Source: Trichobilharzia regenti (Eukaryota; Platyhelminthes; Trematoda; Strigeidida; Schistosomatidae). Taken from it: a DNA stretch of 64,000 nucleotides. The notes beneath the pieces are model-generated. The model did not search any database. It saw nothing but the letters and a program-made list of their open reading frames with translations, and was not told the DNA's origin. The stretch spans positions 168,639,509-168,703,508 of the forward strand of contig OX235262.1 in NCBI GenBank assembly GCA_944472135.2, in the 5' to 3' direction. Shown in pieces: positions 30,105 to 41,649 of the stretch. Each line of letters begins with the position of its first letter. The stretch's first letter is position 1. The translations under genes were made by a program, and so were the position numbers.

Positions 30105-32284
30105 TAATAATTTACTATGAGTATGAATGACCTTGGCGGCCTGTTTGAACATTTTGGGCTGCCATATTCCATGTACATTTTGCGTCTATTTACTCATATT
30201 TTATTGGTGTTTACATATCACATTATGCATTCTAATCGTATTATTGACTCCCGGGATTTTATAAAACGTTTTAAATCCAAAAACTTTCATATATGCCATA
30301 AACTCAAGAAAAAGCACTATGGAGGTCGGCAGCGTGCTTTAAAATCTGCACTCATACACCACACTACTGTTCCGGCTATCATTAGTACCAGCTGCCGGTC
30401 CCTGCCTAACAAAATTCTGGATTTTCAGTCCCTGTTGTCATCAGTAATTTACCACAATACTGGTATTGTCACTCTACAAGAAACCTTGCCCCATGACACA
30501 TATAATGACAATATAGTGTCCTTAAATGATTTCATTGTATTCCAACAGGACAGTGTTTGTTCCAAGAAAAAATGTGGCGGATGTGTTGCAACTTTTATTC
30601 ACTCAAAATGGTCCATTTCTAATAAAGTTTGTTTAAAATTCTCGAATGACTACATTGATTGCATCACTGTGAGATGTCGCCCGAAACACCTGTCAAAATA
30701 CAAATTCATTTATATTTCTAATGTTTATGTCTCTCCTGGCTGTACCATATCGGATTTGTCTCTGTTCGCTGTTAAATTTACCGCTTTTGCTGCAGCTTGC
30801 TTCGAGAACTCGTTATCAAAAGTAACTGGTGATTTTAACTCATGCGATCACCCCTTCCTTATATCACTTGGTCATGACAATATTGTTAACTTTGCTACCC
30901 GTCTTCCTAAAACGCTGGATCTAGTATTTATCAATGGTGTTGGTATATATGAAACTCCCAGTCGCGCTCCCCTACTTAACTCTGACCGCTGCATTTTACG
31001 TGTACTGCCTAAAATATATTCCAAATCCCACAAAGGTGTCTTCTCATACCTCTACAGTAAAGTTCAACGGAGATGCTACTCACAAGACCACCTAGACAAG
31101 CTCAGATGCATGTTGAAAGACACTAACTGGGACTTATTTACAAAACAAACATTAGATGACACAATCACAAACACTACCTATTATCTTAAATTCTGTTTCG
31201 AAATATGTTGTCCTAAAGAAACATTATTCATTCAATGTGACCGTTTTTCTTCACCATATCTCAAAAAGCTACGCAGGGATAAAGAACTGTTGTTCAAAAC
31301 AAATGATAAACCTGGTGTAAAAAAGTTAAACATTCTGATAAAACTGGAAATGAAAAGACCAAATGTTTTATATAATCAAAGATTTTTGTCACGTGAAACC
31401 CCTTCTAATTTGTGGAAACTTTTCAAAGAAATTACTAACGGTAAGCGATGTACTTCTCTCCCATCTCTTAATGTCAACACTGTTAATAAGTCTTTCATAC
31501 GCTCTTCTGTTGATATCCTTCCTAATGATACAAATCATACTGACAATAACTTTAGTGGTTTTAATACCCTTGATGTGCTTAAATGTCTCCGGTCTCTTAA
31601 GCCTTCTCAAAGCCTCGGCCCTGACGGCATACCTGCCATTGTCCTCAGGAATTGTGCTAATATTTTGCGTCACCCTCTTACTAACATTTTTAATGCTTCT
31701 TTTTCCAGTAACGTTCTACCTTTTGCATGGAAAAGCATTGAAATTATCCCTATACCAAAACCATCTTCTGGTATTGATATTAAATTTAGGCTTATTGCAA
31801 TTACTCCTCCTTTTTAAAATTGATGGAAAAATTACTTTTACTTCGTCGTGAACCTTCATTGAAACCTTTTAATGATCCTAAACAATTTGCATACAAACGT
31901 AGTAGTACTTTGGATGCTGCGGTTGTCTTATATCACAATGTTGTTTCGCCGAAAAGAGTCTCTTCGCTTAACGCCTTCTTTTCTTTTATATGACTGAATG
32001 AGGATTTTCAAGTTACTCAAACGTTTCTTGTTTAGACGAAGGTGCCAAATATGTTCATAGTGCTTCCTAAGGCTACACATCGGCTTTTGACTCTGTACCT
32101 AGAGGCCTTTTATTATAAGAGTTATCGTTGAGACAAACAGGATCCTGGGCTAAGAGTTGGTTGCATTCCAATTTTTCCAATAGAATGCAGTATACTGTAC
32201 ATAATGGCAAATCTTCTTCTGTCTCACAAAAGCCGGCGATCTCCATGGCGCTGTCCTCTCTCCTTTTCTTTTTTCTTTCTTCCT
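30105..32284 (+). pseudogene. CR1-B endonuclease and RT N-terminal part, right arm
   Basis: ORF 30117-31817 (566 codons) mirrors 19632-21332, with a few substitutions (HDTYND for HDSYND, KKKCGGC for KKKCVGC). Same stop after ITPPF from a short T run, so the defect predates the inverted duplication. RT sequence continues in other frames to about 32284. The ATG at 30117 is the first in frame; whether it is the native ORF2 start is unknown. Confidence 0.75.
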
Positions 32285-32293
32285 ACACAACCT

Positions 32294-33306
32294 AGACGAC
32301 AATCTAGACGATATAGTCCTTCTAGGTGAAGACGCTGACAAAACGCAGAGTCTTCTAAACACCTTGAACAGCAATCTACGAATGTTTGGCATGCGATTCG
32401 CTCCCGCCAAATGCAAGATAATGTTACAGGACTGGACTACATCGACGCCTAGTTTAAAAATAGGAAGTGAAGTGGTAGAGCACGTTGACCGCTTCACTTA
32501 TTTGGGAAGTACCATCAGCCCCAACGGGCTGATCTCTGACGAAATCTCAGCACGAATACAAGGGGCTCGTTTCGCATTTGTTAGTTTACGCCGACTCTGG
32601 CGCAGACGAGATGTTCGACTATCGACCAAAGGGCGGGTGTACTGCTCATCAGTCCGCTCCGTCCTTCTTTATGTTTGTGAGACCTGGTCACTGAGAGTGG
32701 AAGACATGAAAAGACTAGCTGCCTTTGATCATAGGTGCCTGCGTTCTATTTCCCGTGTAAAGTGGCATAATAAGGTGAGCAACATAGAGGTTAGGCGTAG
32801 AGTTTTAGGTAAACAGGGGAAATCAATCGACGAAGTCGTGAAGCTACATCGACTGAGATGGTTAGGACATGTGTTACGTATGCCAAGCCATCGCCTCCCT
32901 CAACGAGCTATGTTAGCGGATATAGGGTCAGGCTGGAAACAAGCTAGCGGCGGTCAAACAGAAACTTGGCATCAGTCAATGAAATCCACAACAGTTGGTC
33001 TTAACCACGTAGGAAGGTGTAGACTTCCAGGCTGGGGTCCTCGGGACGGTAAAAACTATGGTTGAAACAATTGGTGACATGGCTCAAAACCGTTCTCAGT
33101 GGCGCAGATGCATCCACTCCCTGTGACTTATGATCTTCAATGAAACTGTTTTGCATTTCTTTATTACTCCTTTGTCTCACACCTCTGCTCACTGTCTCTA
33201 TTATGCTTTTCTTGTACTTTCTTCTCTTGCTTCGCGTGCTACACGGAATGTGGCGACTTGAACTTCCGCACATTTGTGCAAAGTTCTATGTCGAAAACAG
33301 ACAGAC
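32294..33306 (+). mobile_element. RTE (SR2-type) fragment inserted in CR1-B, right arm
   Basis: Flanked by ACACAACCT (32285-32293 and 33307-33315), a 9-bp target duplication. Encodes 233 open codons (32364-33065) from the RT palm end to WGPRDGKN, including YVCETWSLRVEDMKR and LRWLGHVLRMPSHRLPQRA. Ends with (GACA)n. At the 5' junction a short piece (AGACGACAATCT) precedes the RTE match, probably filler copied from nearby. Confidence 0.88.
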
Positions 33307-33315
33307 AGACACAAC

Positions 33316-34022
33316 CTGCCTCATTTAAACGAAACTTACTTTGTCAAATATGCAGATGATCTGACTGTATCACTGCCTATCACTTCCGAGTCCGACAGCT
33401 CCAAACTTAATAGCTTTCTGTTGGACATCAACAAGTGGTCTAAGTCGAATGTTCTTATGTTAAATCCTTCCAAATGTCAGGCAGTTAACTTTACTTTCAA
33501 GCATCGACGTGACTTACATGAACTAGGTAGTTCCCATGATGCCTGTGGCATAGATGACGAGGAAACTGAAACCAAGTCAAGCATCAAGTACCTTGGATTA
33601 GTTCTTTCCTATGACCTTTCATGGTCATCCCACATCTTATCTATCTCTGAGAAAATGTTTCATCTTACCTTCTACATTAAAAAGTTAAGACAATCAGGTA
33701 TCAACCAACCTTTAGTTTTGCAATTTTTAAACTCCTGTATTCTACCAATTGTACTCTATTGCTCTCCATTAATCTTTCCTGGGCTTCTCAAAAAAGATAA
33801 TATCATATTACGAAGAGTATTAAATGCTGTGAGTAGGGCTTGTGGTCTGCCACCGAGTGAGCTCGCCAATATTATAGTCGAGAGGCATATGAATTCCTGT
33901 ACAAAATGGGCAAAGGCTATACTGTCAGACCCTCTGCGCCCCCTTTATTCACACCTATCCCCTTGTATATCATCAGGGGTTACTATTATTACTACAATTT
34001 CATACTTTATGCATATGATAAC
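33316..34022 (+). pseudogene. CR1-B reverse transcriptase C-terminal part, right arm
   Basis: Mirror of 17415-18127; FVKYADDLTVSLP at about 33340, ending near 34022 where CR1-A ORF2 sequence is joined. I see no native CR1-B 3'UTR, so the element is truncated at this junction. Confidence 0.8.
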
Positions 34023-34259
34023 AACAAAGCACATCCGTCCCCAATTCTCGACATAACCTGCGAAAATAACTACAAGTTAGGTGAAATAAACTTTAATATA
34101 CAAAATATAGCATCGGCGATAAGGACATTAAAAGCTAACAGTAGTTGTTGGATAGACGATATACCATCCGTCATATACAAAACGGTGGTACGGATATGAT
34201 TGTATTATTACTTAGAATATTTAATATCTCACTAGTGACCGAAACCTACCCTGAAACTT
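34023..34259 (+). pseudogene. Fragment of CR1-A ORF2 (linker before RT), right arm
   Basis: Matches 9760-9995. It retains the empty target site for the BEL-like element of the left arm at its start, and lacks the 7-base insertion seen at about 9937. It ends at ACTTGG, fused to an ORF1. Confidence 0.8.
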
Positions 34260-36662
34260 GGATACACCGAGAGTTATAGTACCAAACTTAATGGAGGAAC
34301 TAATCGATAACGTAGCCCGTAACACTAGTGATCTAAAGATCCTTCAGAAATCCATAACGGACCTGCAGGATAAGTTTGAAAGTATCACTCCTTTCCTCCA
34401 ACTTTGTGATCCATCACAAGAAATTTGCTTAGATTCACTCCTCAAATCTGAGCGCCTGCTAGACTTTTTAACTGCAGAGGCTGTAAAGAGGGTCATGTCC
34501 TCATACAATGTTTTAGGATATAATATACCAGACAATGTACCTATTATCAAACTTAAAGCAATCTGTCTACAGGCATGCAACATTTCAGTATCTGACTGCC
34601 AGGTTCTGCGTCTTCGTAAGAAATCCGCAAACCACCCATGTCCTGTGCTCTTCAAATTTAAGTCTATTGACCTAGCTAAGAAATTTTTGGAGTCTGGCAA
34701 AACTCTTGGCTCCTCAACACCCTACACCAATATCAGGATTGTACCTGATTTAACTTCTTGCCAAAGACGTTATAATATATATTTCTTCCTGTTTATGCAG
34801 GAACACACCAATTGTACAGGCATGGATAAGTTATTATATAAATTACACATAATTAGATGTATGATGAATTTACAGTTTGGTTGTTCTCTCTGACATGAGA
34901 GTCAGTCGGAACAGTCTGCTATAAAGTCTGTGTAGCACATAAAGAGATATAGAAATATTGTCTTCGCATTAAAAACAAACCAGACATCAGATGAATGTAA
35001 TACGGATATCTGGGAAAAAAAGCTTGAAGTCAATTCTCCTATATAACTTTGTTGTGAGCAACACCCTTGGTTTGAAGTTTATTGATGTATTATGTTGAGA
35101 TCAGTGATATATTTATTCCATTTTTCAGCAGTCTTATTTTAGTTTTATAACAGGAAAGAAATTTGACCGTGGATACGAAAACTAGATAAGGTCATATTAA
35201 GTTGTTTTACTGCATCAAATGGTGTCGAGGTCGATTCCAGAATTCTCCATTTGCTCCATTTGTGTCTGCATGGCGGACTGTATTCGTAAGTTCAGAAAAA
35301 TGTTGAAAACCAGTTGCTTCTTCATTTCAGATCATGAATACTCATTTACAGCATGTTCGCCAGCGTCTTCAAATGGTAGATTTGGATCGTTCATGGAATT
35401 TGAGTGGTTATAATATAGATTGTTTGGAATTAATCCTCATTTCATTTTAGATGCAGGGTTGTTCGACCTCGACCAGAAGATGAATAAGAGCAGCATAATA
35501 CCAGAAAGAGAAAGTATGTGAACGTTGCCGCGCAGGTAAACTGAGTGAAGACAACCCCAATAAGACAACCGATGTTAATACTTCCCTCGTTGTATTGCCT
35601 GATGACCAAGAGCACCAGATAATATCGCATGTACAAACTAACAGTAGTCAAGCAACTGTTGAAGACTTAGCTCGAAATACTGAAATTTCAGACATAGAAA
35701 TGTCAACAGATCACGGTATTGACGTGCATCCCTTGCACACTGGCACTAATGCCAAACCCTCGAAAAAGTCTAAGCTGAATTCAGTAGTACACTCTGAAGC
35801 TCTCGGGAAGTCATATACCTCACAACCTCTTAGCCCGGCTACTGTGAATCAGCAATCACATGTGGCCACCCAGGTAGGTGTAAATACAAGGCAATATGAT
35901 AAACGTCCTATTTCCGTTAGGAACACCAAAAGAACTGTTGAGACTATTCAACAGAAATCCAGTTTATTAGGAAATCCTACTAATCACCAGCAGCCCAAAT
36001 TATACAGGCCGACTAATACGGATAAAGCTAAACCAAACGTTAGACCCGGAACACTAAAGCCCATAAGTAGGAAAGTTTCAATTGGGTCACTGGCTCATTC
36101 TACTGATAGACAATCATCTAAACTTAGTCATGTTCCTGAAGTTAGACGTAATTCACATACCGTAGGAGCTGAATCATTTCCGACTTCCACTACCAGTCCT
36201 ATGATAAGAAAAAACAATCGTCACATATCTCACCAAACACTTCGAAAACACGAAGTTGCTCAACCCCTCACGAATGCACCCTCAACCATGATGTACAGGA
36301 AACATCAGTTTGAGAATACAGACGTTAGTCCAAAAACGCGTATAGTGCCCTGTCATAATTCTCATGCATTCAGTAGGGGTCACATGCCAGTTTCAGCACA
36401 ATGCTCATCATGGCCTAGAAGGTACTCTAATCAGACACAGGGATCTAAGTCATATGCACACAACAACACGCCGATCACACATTTCGGTTATAACTATGCA
36501 GATTACACGACACTAGCCAACCCATATGACCAAAATTTTCTCCAGCGACAACTGGCAGAAACGCCTGGGATCATGCACATAGCACGCATGATGTCAAACC
36601 AATTCCTCGCTGGTATAGCGAACAACTTACAACAGGGAAACTGCTTCTTCCCCGAAAGATAG
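34260..36662 (+). pseudogene. CR1-type ORF1, interrupted by a CR1-A 3' end, followed directly by a LINE tail
   Basis: N-terminal part 34260-34769 (coiled-coil-like LMEELIDNVARNTSDLKILQ, then VLGYNIPDNVP, CQVLRLRKKS, CPVLFKF). A CR1-A fragment 34780-35407 interrupts it. The C-terminal part is open from 35595 to 36662 (MPDDQEHQII ... NNLQQGNCFFPER), basic and Ser/Asn/Thr-rich like other CR1 ORF1 tails. Stops near 35448-35500 show decay. No ORF2 follows: LINE tail sequence starts within a few bases of the stop. Confidence 0.7.
34780..35407 (-). mobile_element. 5'-truncated CR1-A 3' end inserted in ORF1, right arm
   Basis: 628 bp matching the CR1-A 3'UTR and tail (12045-12674), on the minus strand, with the 10-bp target duplication TTATAATATA on both sides. 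A clear product of target-primed reverse transcription. Confidence 0.88.
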
Positions 36663-36885
36663 CAAACAATTGTACAGACAATTGTACAATTCAATAACTA
36701 TACGGCCTAGTTCAGACAATGTGTATTTATATATATATATATATCAAATATTTAACTGTTGAAACATTAATAACTTATAGACAATCTACGATTTGGTATT
36801 ATATCATACTTGATCGTGCCTGTAAAAATGGCATGCATTTTCATGTAATTTTATATGTTTATATGAGAATATATATTATTATTAT
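36663..36885 (+). repeat. LINE 3' tail following ORF1 (ORF1-only element)
   Basis: ACAATTGTACA is repeated at its start, then ACTATACGGCCTAG, a TATA run, GCCTGTAAAAATGGCATGC and TATGAGAATATATATTATTATT. The same tail occurs alone at 38487-38695. Confidence 0.75.
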
Positions 36886-37069
36886 CTTATACACACCTAA
36901 TACCAATAGTAATACCATAGATTATCATACTAGTATCTCCCATAGCACGCAATATCTAAACGACCAACGTTCTATTACAGTATTCCAGTACTACGAAAAG
37001 TACAATAGTCCTAATATCAATATAATAACACTTAGTAATTATGTAGGTTCAATACTTGAAATTCGATTG

Positions 37070-37880
37070 TCATTAAAATACTTAAAATGATTAAAATAGC
37101 TATGCGGCAAGTGTTCTCTTGCTTTACCATGCTTGTTTCCCTTATAACACTCAGTTATTGAGCCTAATGTATTCTTTGATAATACGAATTATGACACTGA
37201 CTATGCTCTTATTATACATAGATTGATTTACTTTACGACTACCTGTAGTACTAACTACCCTTCTGTAGTACTGTTAAACAAATGCTGAAATTTTGTTGGT
37301 TCTGTTAATATCTTTTTATAATATATGTAGACAGGTTACTTTGCAATGTCAAATGTTGACTATATATAAGACTGTCATGATAATTTAGTACACTAAGTCC
37401 TGCCAACCGACCTTACCTTCAGTTCATACTACCTACATTGATCCCTAACTATATTCTGCTGAATCTTGCTTCACTATTCACAAAACCTATTCTTTTTATT
37501 CTTTAAGGTTCTAACTTCTTGTAAAGTAATCTGTTCATTAGGACGCATGCATACTTATATAATGTTCATAAAGATGTACGCGGAGACCTATTGGAAGCAC
37601 TCATTAAGAAAGCTAGGGAGATGGGATATGAGGTACGAACATGTCTGGTACCAAGCAATATATTTGCGGTAGCCATAATAATCATAATCTCAGAGCTTAA
37701 CATCAAAAAAGGAGGGAGGGTGGCGTTAGCTGATCAGTAGATATGGTGGGGGTCACTAAGGTGAATCAACCCATTCTGCAGGAACAGCAATACACAAATT
37801 AAAGGCTCGAGATATTTCTGATTTTTATGAGGGCTTAGATCTTTATCTTGAAAAAGATAATAATGAGCGCCTAAACAGAT
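37070..37880 (+). repeat. Unidentified repeat, left arm of a diverged inverted pair
   Basis: Reverse-complement relative of 41650-42480 (coordinates sum to about 79531). A 72-codon ORF (37525-37740) encodes RGDLLEALIKKAREMGYEVRT and NIKKGGRVALADQ, and the mirror has the same C-terminal 57 residues with few changes. A second short frame (37466-37560) is also shared. I recognise no family. The flanking 36886-37069 is AT-rich with nothing evident. Confidence 0.6.
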
Positions 37881-38486
37881 CATGCTTCTACCTTTAAATA
37901 TATACCATTCGCTCAGCCTATTGTTGAGACGCGACCACGCGGGATCTGCACAGATTTATGGGGCATCTTATAAACTAACTTGCTGTCCATTGTCTGATAT
38001 TTAAATATCACTTCACAATGTCTTATCTCATTCATTTTCCAATAACGTCTTTACTTGATCCTCATTATATCCCATTAAACCTAACATTTTACAGCTCTTT
38101 ATGACTTATTATATTCCTACTCTCTGAAAGGTACGGTTGTACACTAAATGCACAAAAAGGTATAAAACAAAAACAACTGGCACAACTGAGGATAAATGTA
38201 TTAAAACCAAAAGTGGACATCATGACAGTACGAGATATACGTGTAGCATTATACATTGCAAATGAACGTTGTCAGCCTAGGGAGTTTTCTTTATTAATGC
38301 ATTTATTAATGATACTTGCACTTACCTATTTCATTGCAATTTAATGATTCACCTCAGCACTTTTACTTTTCTAAAACAGCTTCCAATCCCCTGTAAACGC
38401 CGTACTTACCTCAATATTGGTTGGTTATCGTATGCCGACAACCACGGGATGAAAATGAAACGAAGTCCATTTTCCCGCTCAACCTG
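37881..38486. other. AT-rich sequence without recognised content
   Basis: No ORF over 60 codons and no repeat match within the window that I can see. Lies between the unidentified repeat and a LINE tail. Confidence 0.4.
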
Positions 38487-38695
38487 GAGGACAATTGTAC
38501 AATACAATAACTATACAGCCTAGTTCTGACAATGTGTATTTATATATATATCACATATTTAACTGTTGAAACATTATTAACCTGTAGACAATCTACGATT
38601 TGATATTATATCATACTTGATCGTGCCTGTAAAAATGGCATGCATTTTCATGTAAATTTATATGTTTATATGAGAATATACATTATTATTATTAT
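38487..38695 (+). repeat. LINE 3' tail (same family as 36663-36885)
   Basis: ACAATTGTACAATACAATAACTATACAGCC through ATGGCATGCATTTTCATG and (ATT)n. A short, severely 5'-truncated insertion whose ATT run touches the next CR1-A fragment. Confidence 0.7.
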
Positions 38696-41440
38696 TAATA
38701 TATATTACCTTATCATAAAGGAGGGGCCTATACTAGTGCATGTAATTATAGGCCTATCAATATAACACCAGTCATATCAAGGATCATGGAGAAAGTAATC
38801 AAGGACCAAATGTCAGACTACTTTCTAAAACATAAACTCATCAACCTGTCACAACACGGATTCCTCAAGAAAAGATCTTGCGTCACTTGCCATATAGACT
38901 TTTTCAACGAAGTCACCTATAGAAGAGATAGGAGAGAGCTAGTGATTATCCTCTATTTCGATATAAGGAAAGCCTTCGACAGAGTCCCACATAGTCTGTT
39001 AGTCGGTAGGCTATGCTCACTAGGGATACGCAACCCCCTCTACAATTGGATAAAATCATTTCTCTATGACAGGAATCAGACAACTAAAGTTGGCTCAATG
39101 ACCTCCAGACCTAGACCAATCAGCAGTGGTGTCATCCAGGGGAGTGTATTGGGACCCCTTCTTTTCATTATATACATAAACAGTATATGTGAATGTTTTA
39201 GTATAGGCAAGCCAATACTGTATGCAGATGACTTGAAGGTGACATATACCTGCACAAATACAGATATCGGCCCAACTATGAACTCCATACATGAAGAATT
39301 AGCAAAAATGGATAGATGGTGTGACACGTGGAGACTTGAGTTTAATGTTGAAAAGTGTGGATGGCTCTGCATAGGCTGTTCCAACCTTGACCTCAACCTA
39401 GCAATTCAGGGCCACAAAATCCCCAGACTCAAATCTGTACTAGACCTAGGACTGAAATATTCACACAATCTATCATTTTCAGAGCATATCTCGAATCAAG
39501 TGTCGAAATCACGAAGGCTTATTGGTTTCCTACTCAGGAACTTCTACAGAAACGAGTCCAGAATACTACTGTACAAGGTATGTGTGCGCCCACTCCTAGA
39601 TTACTGCTCATTCATATTCAGCAGTACACGCATAGAAGACAAACTGAAAGTAGAAGGAGTACAGAGGTACTTCACGCGAAAAGTACTCGGAACCGATAAC
39701 GGCACAAACTACTCTACCAGATGTGAAATCCTGGGACTAGAAACATTATGGTTAAGGCGACTGCGACTAAATCTGTTACTCTTCTATAAGCTTCTTAACC
39801 AAATAGTGTATACCCCTGCTAACTATACTCGGTTCTCAGGTAACACAGGATACAACCTTAGGCACACTAAAGGTACAGTGGCTATAGAACCATGTAAAAC
39901 AGCCACCAGGCAAAAGTTTTTCTTGATTAGGTATGCCCAAATATGGAACAAACTACCTGAGAAAATACGACTAGCAAGCACATTGGCCTCCTTTGAAAAG
40001 GCACTTAATGACACACTAAGTGAGTTTGTAATTGATACCAATGGTAATTCCCATGTAAGAGTTTCAGAAATCATAGGCCCATTTAATGTATGAACTCAGA
40101 GACTACACCTGTTGTTTGTTTTGTCTCTATTTATAATTCCAGACAAAAAAGCAGCAGTCATGACAATAACACCCATTCAACCAAGAGTCGATCAAACTAT
40201 GTCTACCTGATACAAAGGGCGAACCATAATCAACATACGAATGAAATATGAGAAAACAAGGTAGAAACTTACCGCAACACCACATGAAAAGATAAAAGTT
40301 ACTTGGATATCATTTATAATCCACCAACTGGTCTCCTACCCAAAAAGAATGCGGCGATGTTTTATCCAAAAAGGCGAGGAAATACATAAACCCACAGCAG
40401 CTGTTGTTAACACTCAGTGGGGGTAGGAGCCAACAAAGTAATCCTTTCAAAGCATATGTATACTTCAAATGGGCACGGAGACTTTGTAGAATACGTTATA
40501 ATCCAAATCACTGCCTCTACAGCGCCAATAAACCTGGATATCTATGATATAACGAAAACATGCTGAAAGCTGCATCTCAGATCAAGTTGACTCATTCCAT
40601 GGTAATGATCTCCTCCTGCGTGCCTTATTCGACATATTGAATGGAATGGTTCGCAGTTATTCTGGTACTAGATCGAAAAGAATAAAAAATTCACCGGTTG
40701 CTGAATCAAAAGTACTTCTCTGCATGTTTAACTGTATTCTAACTGCTATGATTAATTCCAAACCATTTATCCCATAATCACTCAAATTCCAGGAACGATC
40801 CAATTCTACCATTTAAAGAAGCTGGCGGACACGATGTAAATGAGTATTCATGATCTGAAATAAAGAAGCAACTGGTTTTCAAACATTTTCAACATTTTAC
40901 TCAACTTACGAGTACAGTCCGCCATGCAGACACAAATGGCGCAAATGGAGAATTCTGGAATCGACCTCGGACCATTTGATGCAGTAAAACAACTTAACAT
41001 GACCTTATCTAGTTTTCGCCTCCACGATCAAATTTCTTTCCTGTTATGAAACTACGATAAGACTGCTGAAAAATGGAATAAATATATCACTGATCTCAAC
41101 ATAATACATCAATAATCTTTAAGCCAAGGGTGCTGTTCACAACAAAGTTATATAGGAGAATTGACTTCAAGCTTTATTTTTCCCATATATCTGTATTACA
41201 TTCATGTGATGTCTGGGTTTTTTGTTAATGCGAAGACAATATTTCTATATCTCTTTATGTGCTACACAAACAGACTTTATAGCAGACTGTTCCGACTGAC
41301 TCTGAAGTCAGAAAAAACAACCAAACTGTAAATTCATCACACATGAAATTGCGTGTAATTTATATAATTATTTATTTATATAATAACCTATCCACGCCTG
41401 TACAATGGGCATGATTCTGCATGAACAGGAATAAATATAT
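38696..41440 (+). mobile_element. CR1-A copy 2, 5'-truncated
   Basis: Starts within ORF2 just before NYRPINITPVIS, continues with the open RT part (38786-40093), a 3'UTR and a tail with hairpin. Nearly identical to 10010-12043, then keeps about 35 bases (CTGCTATGATTAATTCC region, 40741-40776) that copy 1 lacks at the inverted-repeat edge. Confidence 0.85.
38786..40093 (+). pseudogene. CR1-A ORF2, reverse transcriptase and C-terminus (copy 2)
   Basis: 435 open codons with HGFLKKRSC, FDIRKAFDRVPH, SSGVIQGSVLGPLLF, LYADDLKV. The predicted protein is the same as at 10089-11396 although the DNA has several silent changes. The endonuclease half is missing by 5' truncation. Confidence 0.85.
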
Positions 41441-41645
41441 TATTATTAAAACAATATTTATGCATGCCTATACAATTGGTGTACCCTACATAGCTAGGGA
41501 AAAAAATGTACTTTATTATATTATCTTTACTAAATATGCTTATTAATATTATGTGTAAATTATCGAATTGATGATGCCTGTAAACTGGCGTACCTCATGT
41601 AAAAAATGAGAATATATATTGTTATTATTATATTTTTCTCAGTAC
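40094..41645 (+). other. CR1-A copy 2 3'UTR and three successive LINE tails
   Basis: Includes the conserved block with ACTTCAAGCTTTATTTTTCCCA and TTTTTTGTTAATGCGAAGACAATATT (41165-41245), then tails with GCCTGTACAATGGGCATG (hairpin CCTG/CAGG), GCCTATACAATTGGTGTA (hairpin CCCTA/TAGGG) and GCCTGTAAACTGGCGTAC (hairpin CTCAT/ATGAG). Confidence 0.7.
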
Positions 41646-41649
41646 TGCA

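Larger units (their letters stand above)
26909..35407. repeat. Right arm of large inverted repeat
   Basis: 8.5 kb, reverse complement of 12045-24540 minus the BEL-like element 13425-17409. Its outer end coincides with the 5'-truncated end of a CR1-A insertion flanked by the 10-bp duplication TTATAATATA (34770-34779, 35408-35417). The inner end is the gag stop codon. Confidence 0.9.

Noticed and set aside
12045..35407. Inverted repeat as a fold-back sequencing artefact
   Set aside because: A 2.4-kb unique spacer, an arm-specific 4-kb insertion with target duplication and scattered substitutions are not expected from a single folded read.
36719..37090. 123-codon ORF at 36719-37090
   Set aside because: AT-rich translation of a LINE tail and its flank, no motif; microsatellite-driven.
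37525..37880. Spliced host gene with exons at 37543 and 37790
   Set aside because: A good acceptor and donor can be drawn, but the phases do not join the two conserved frames; kept as a finding about an unknown repeat instead.
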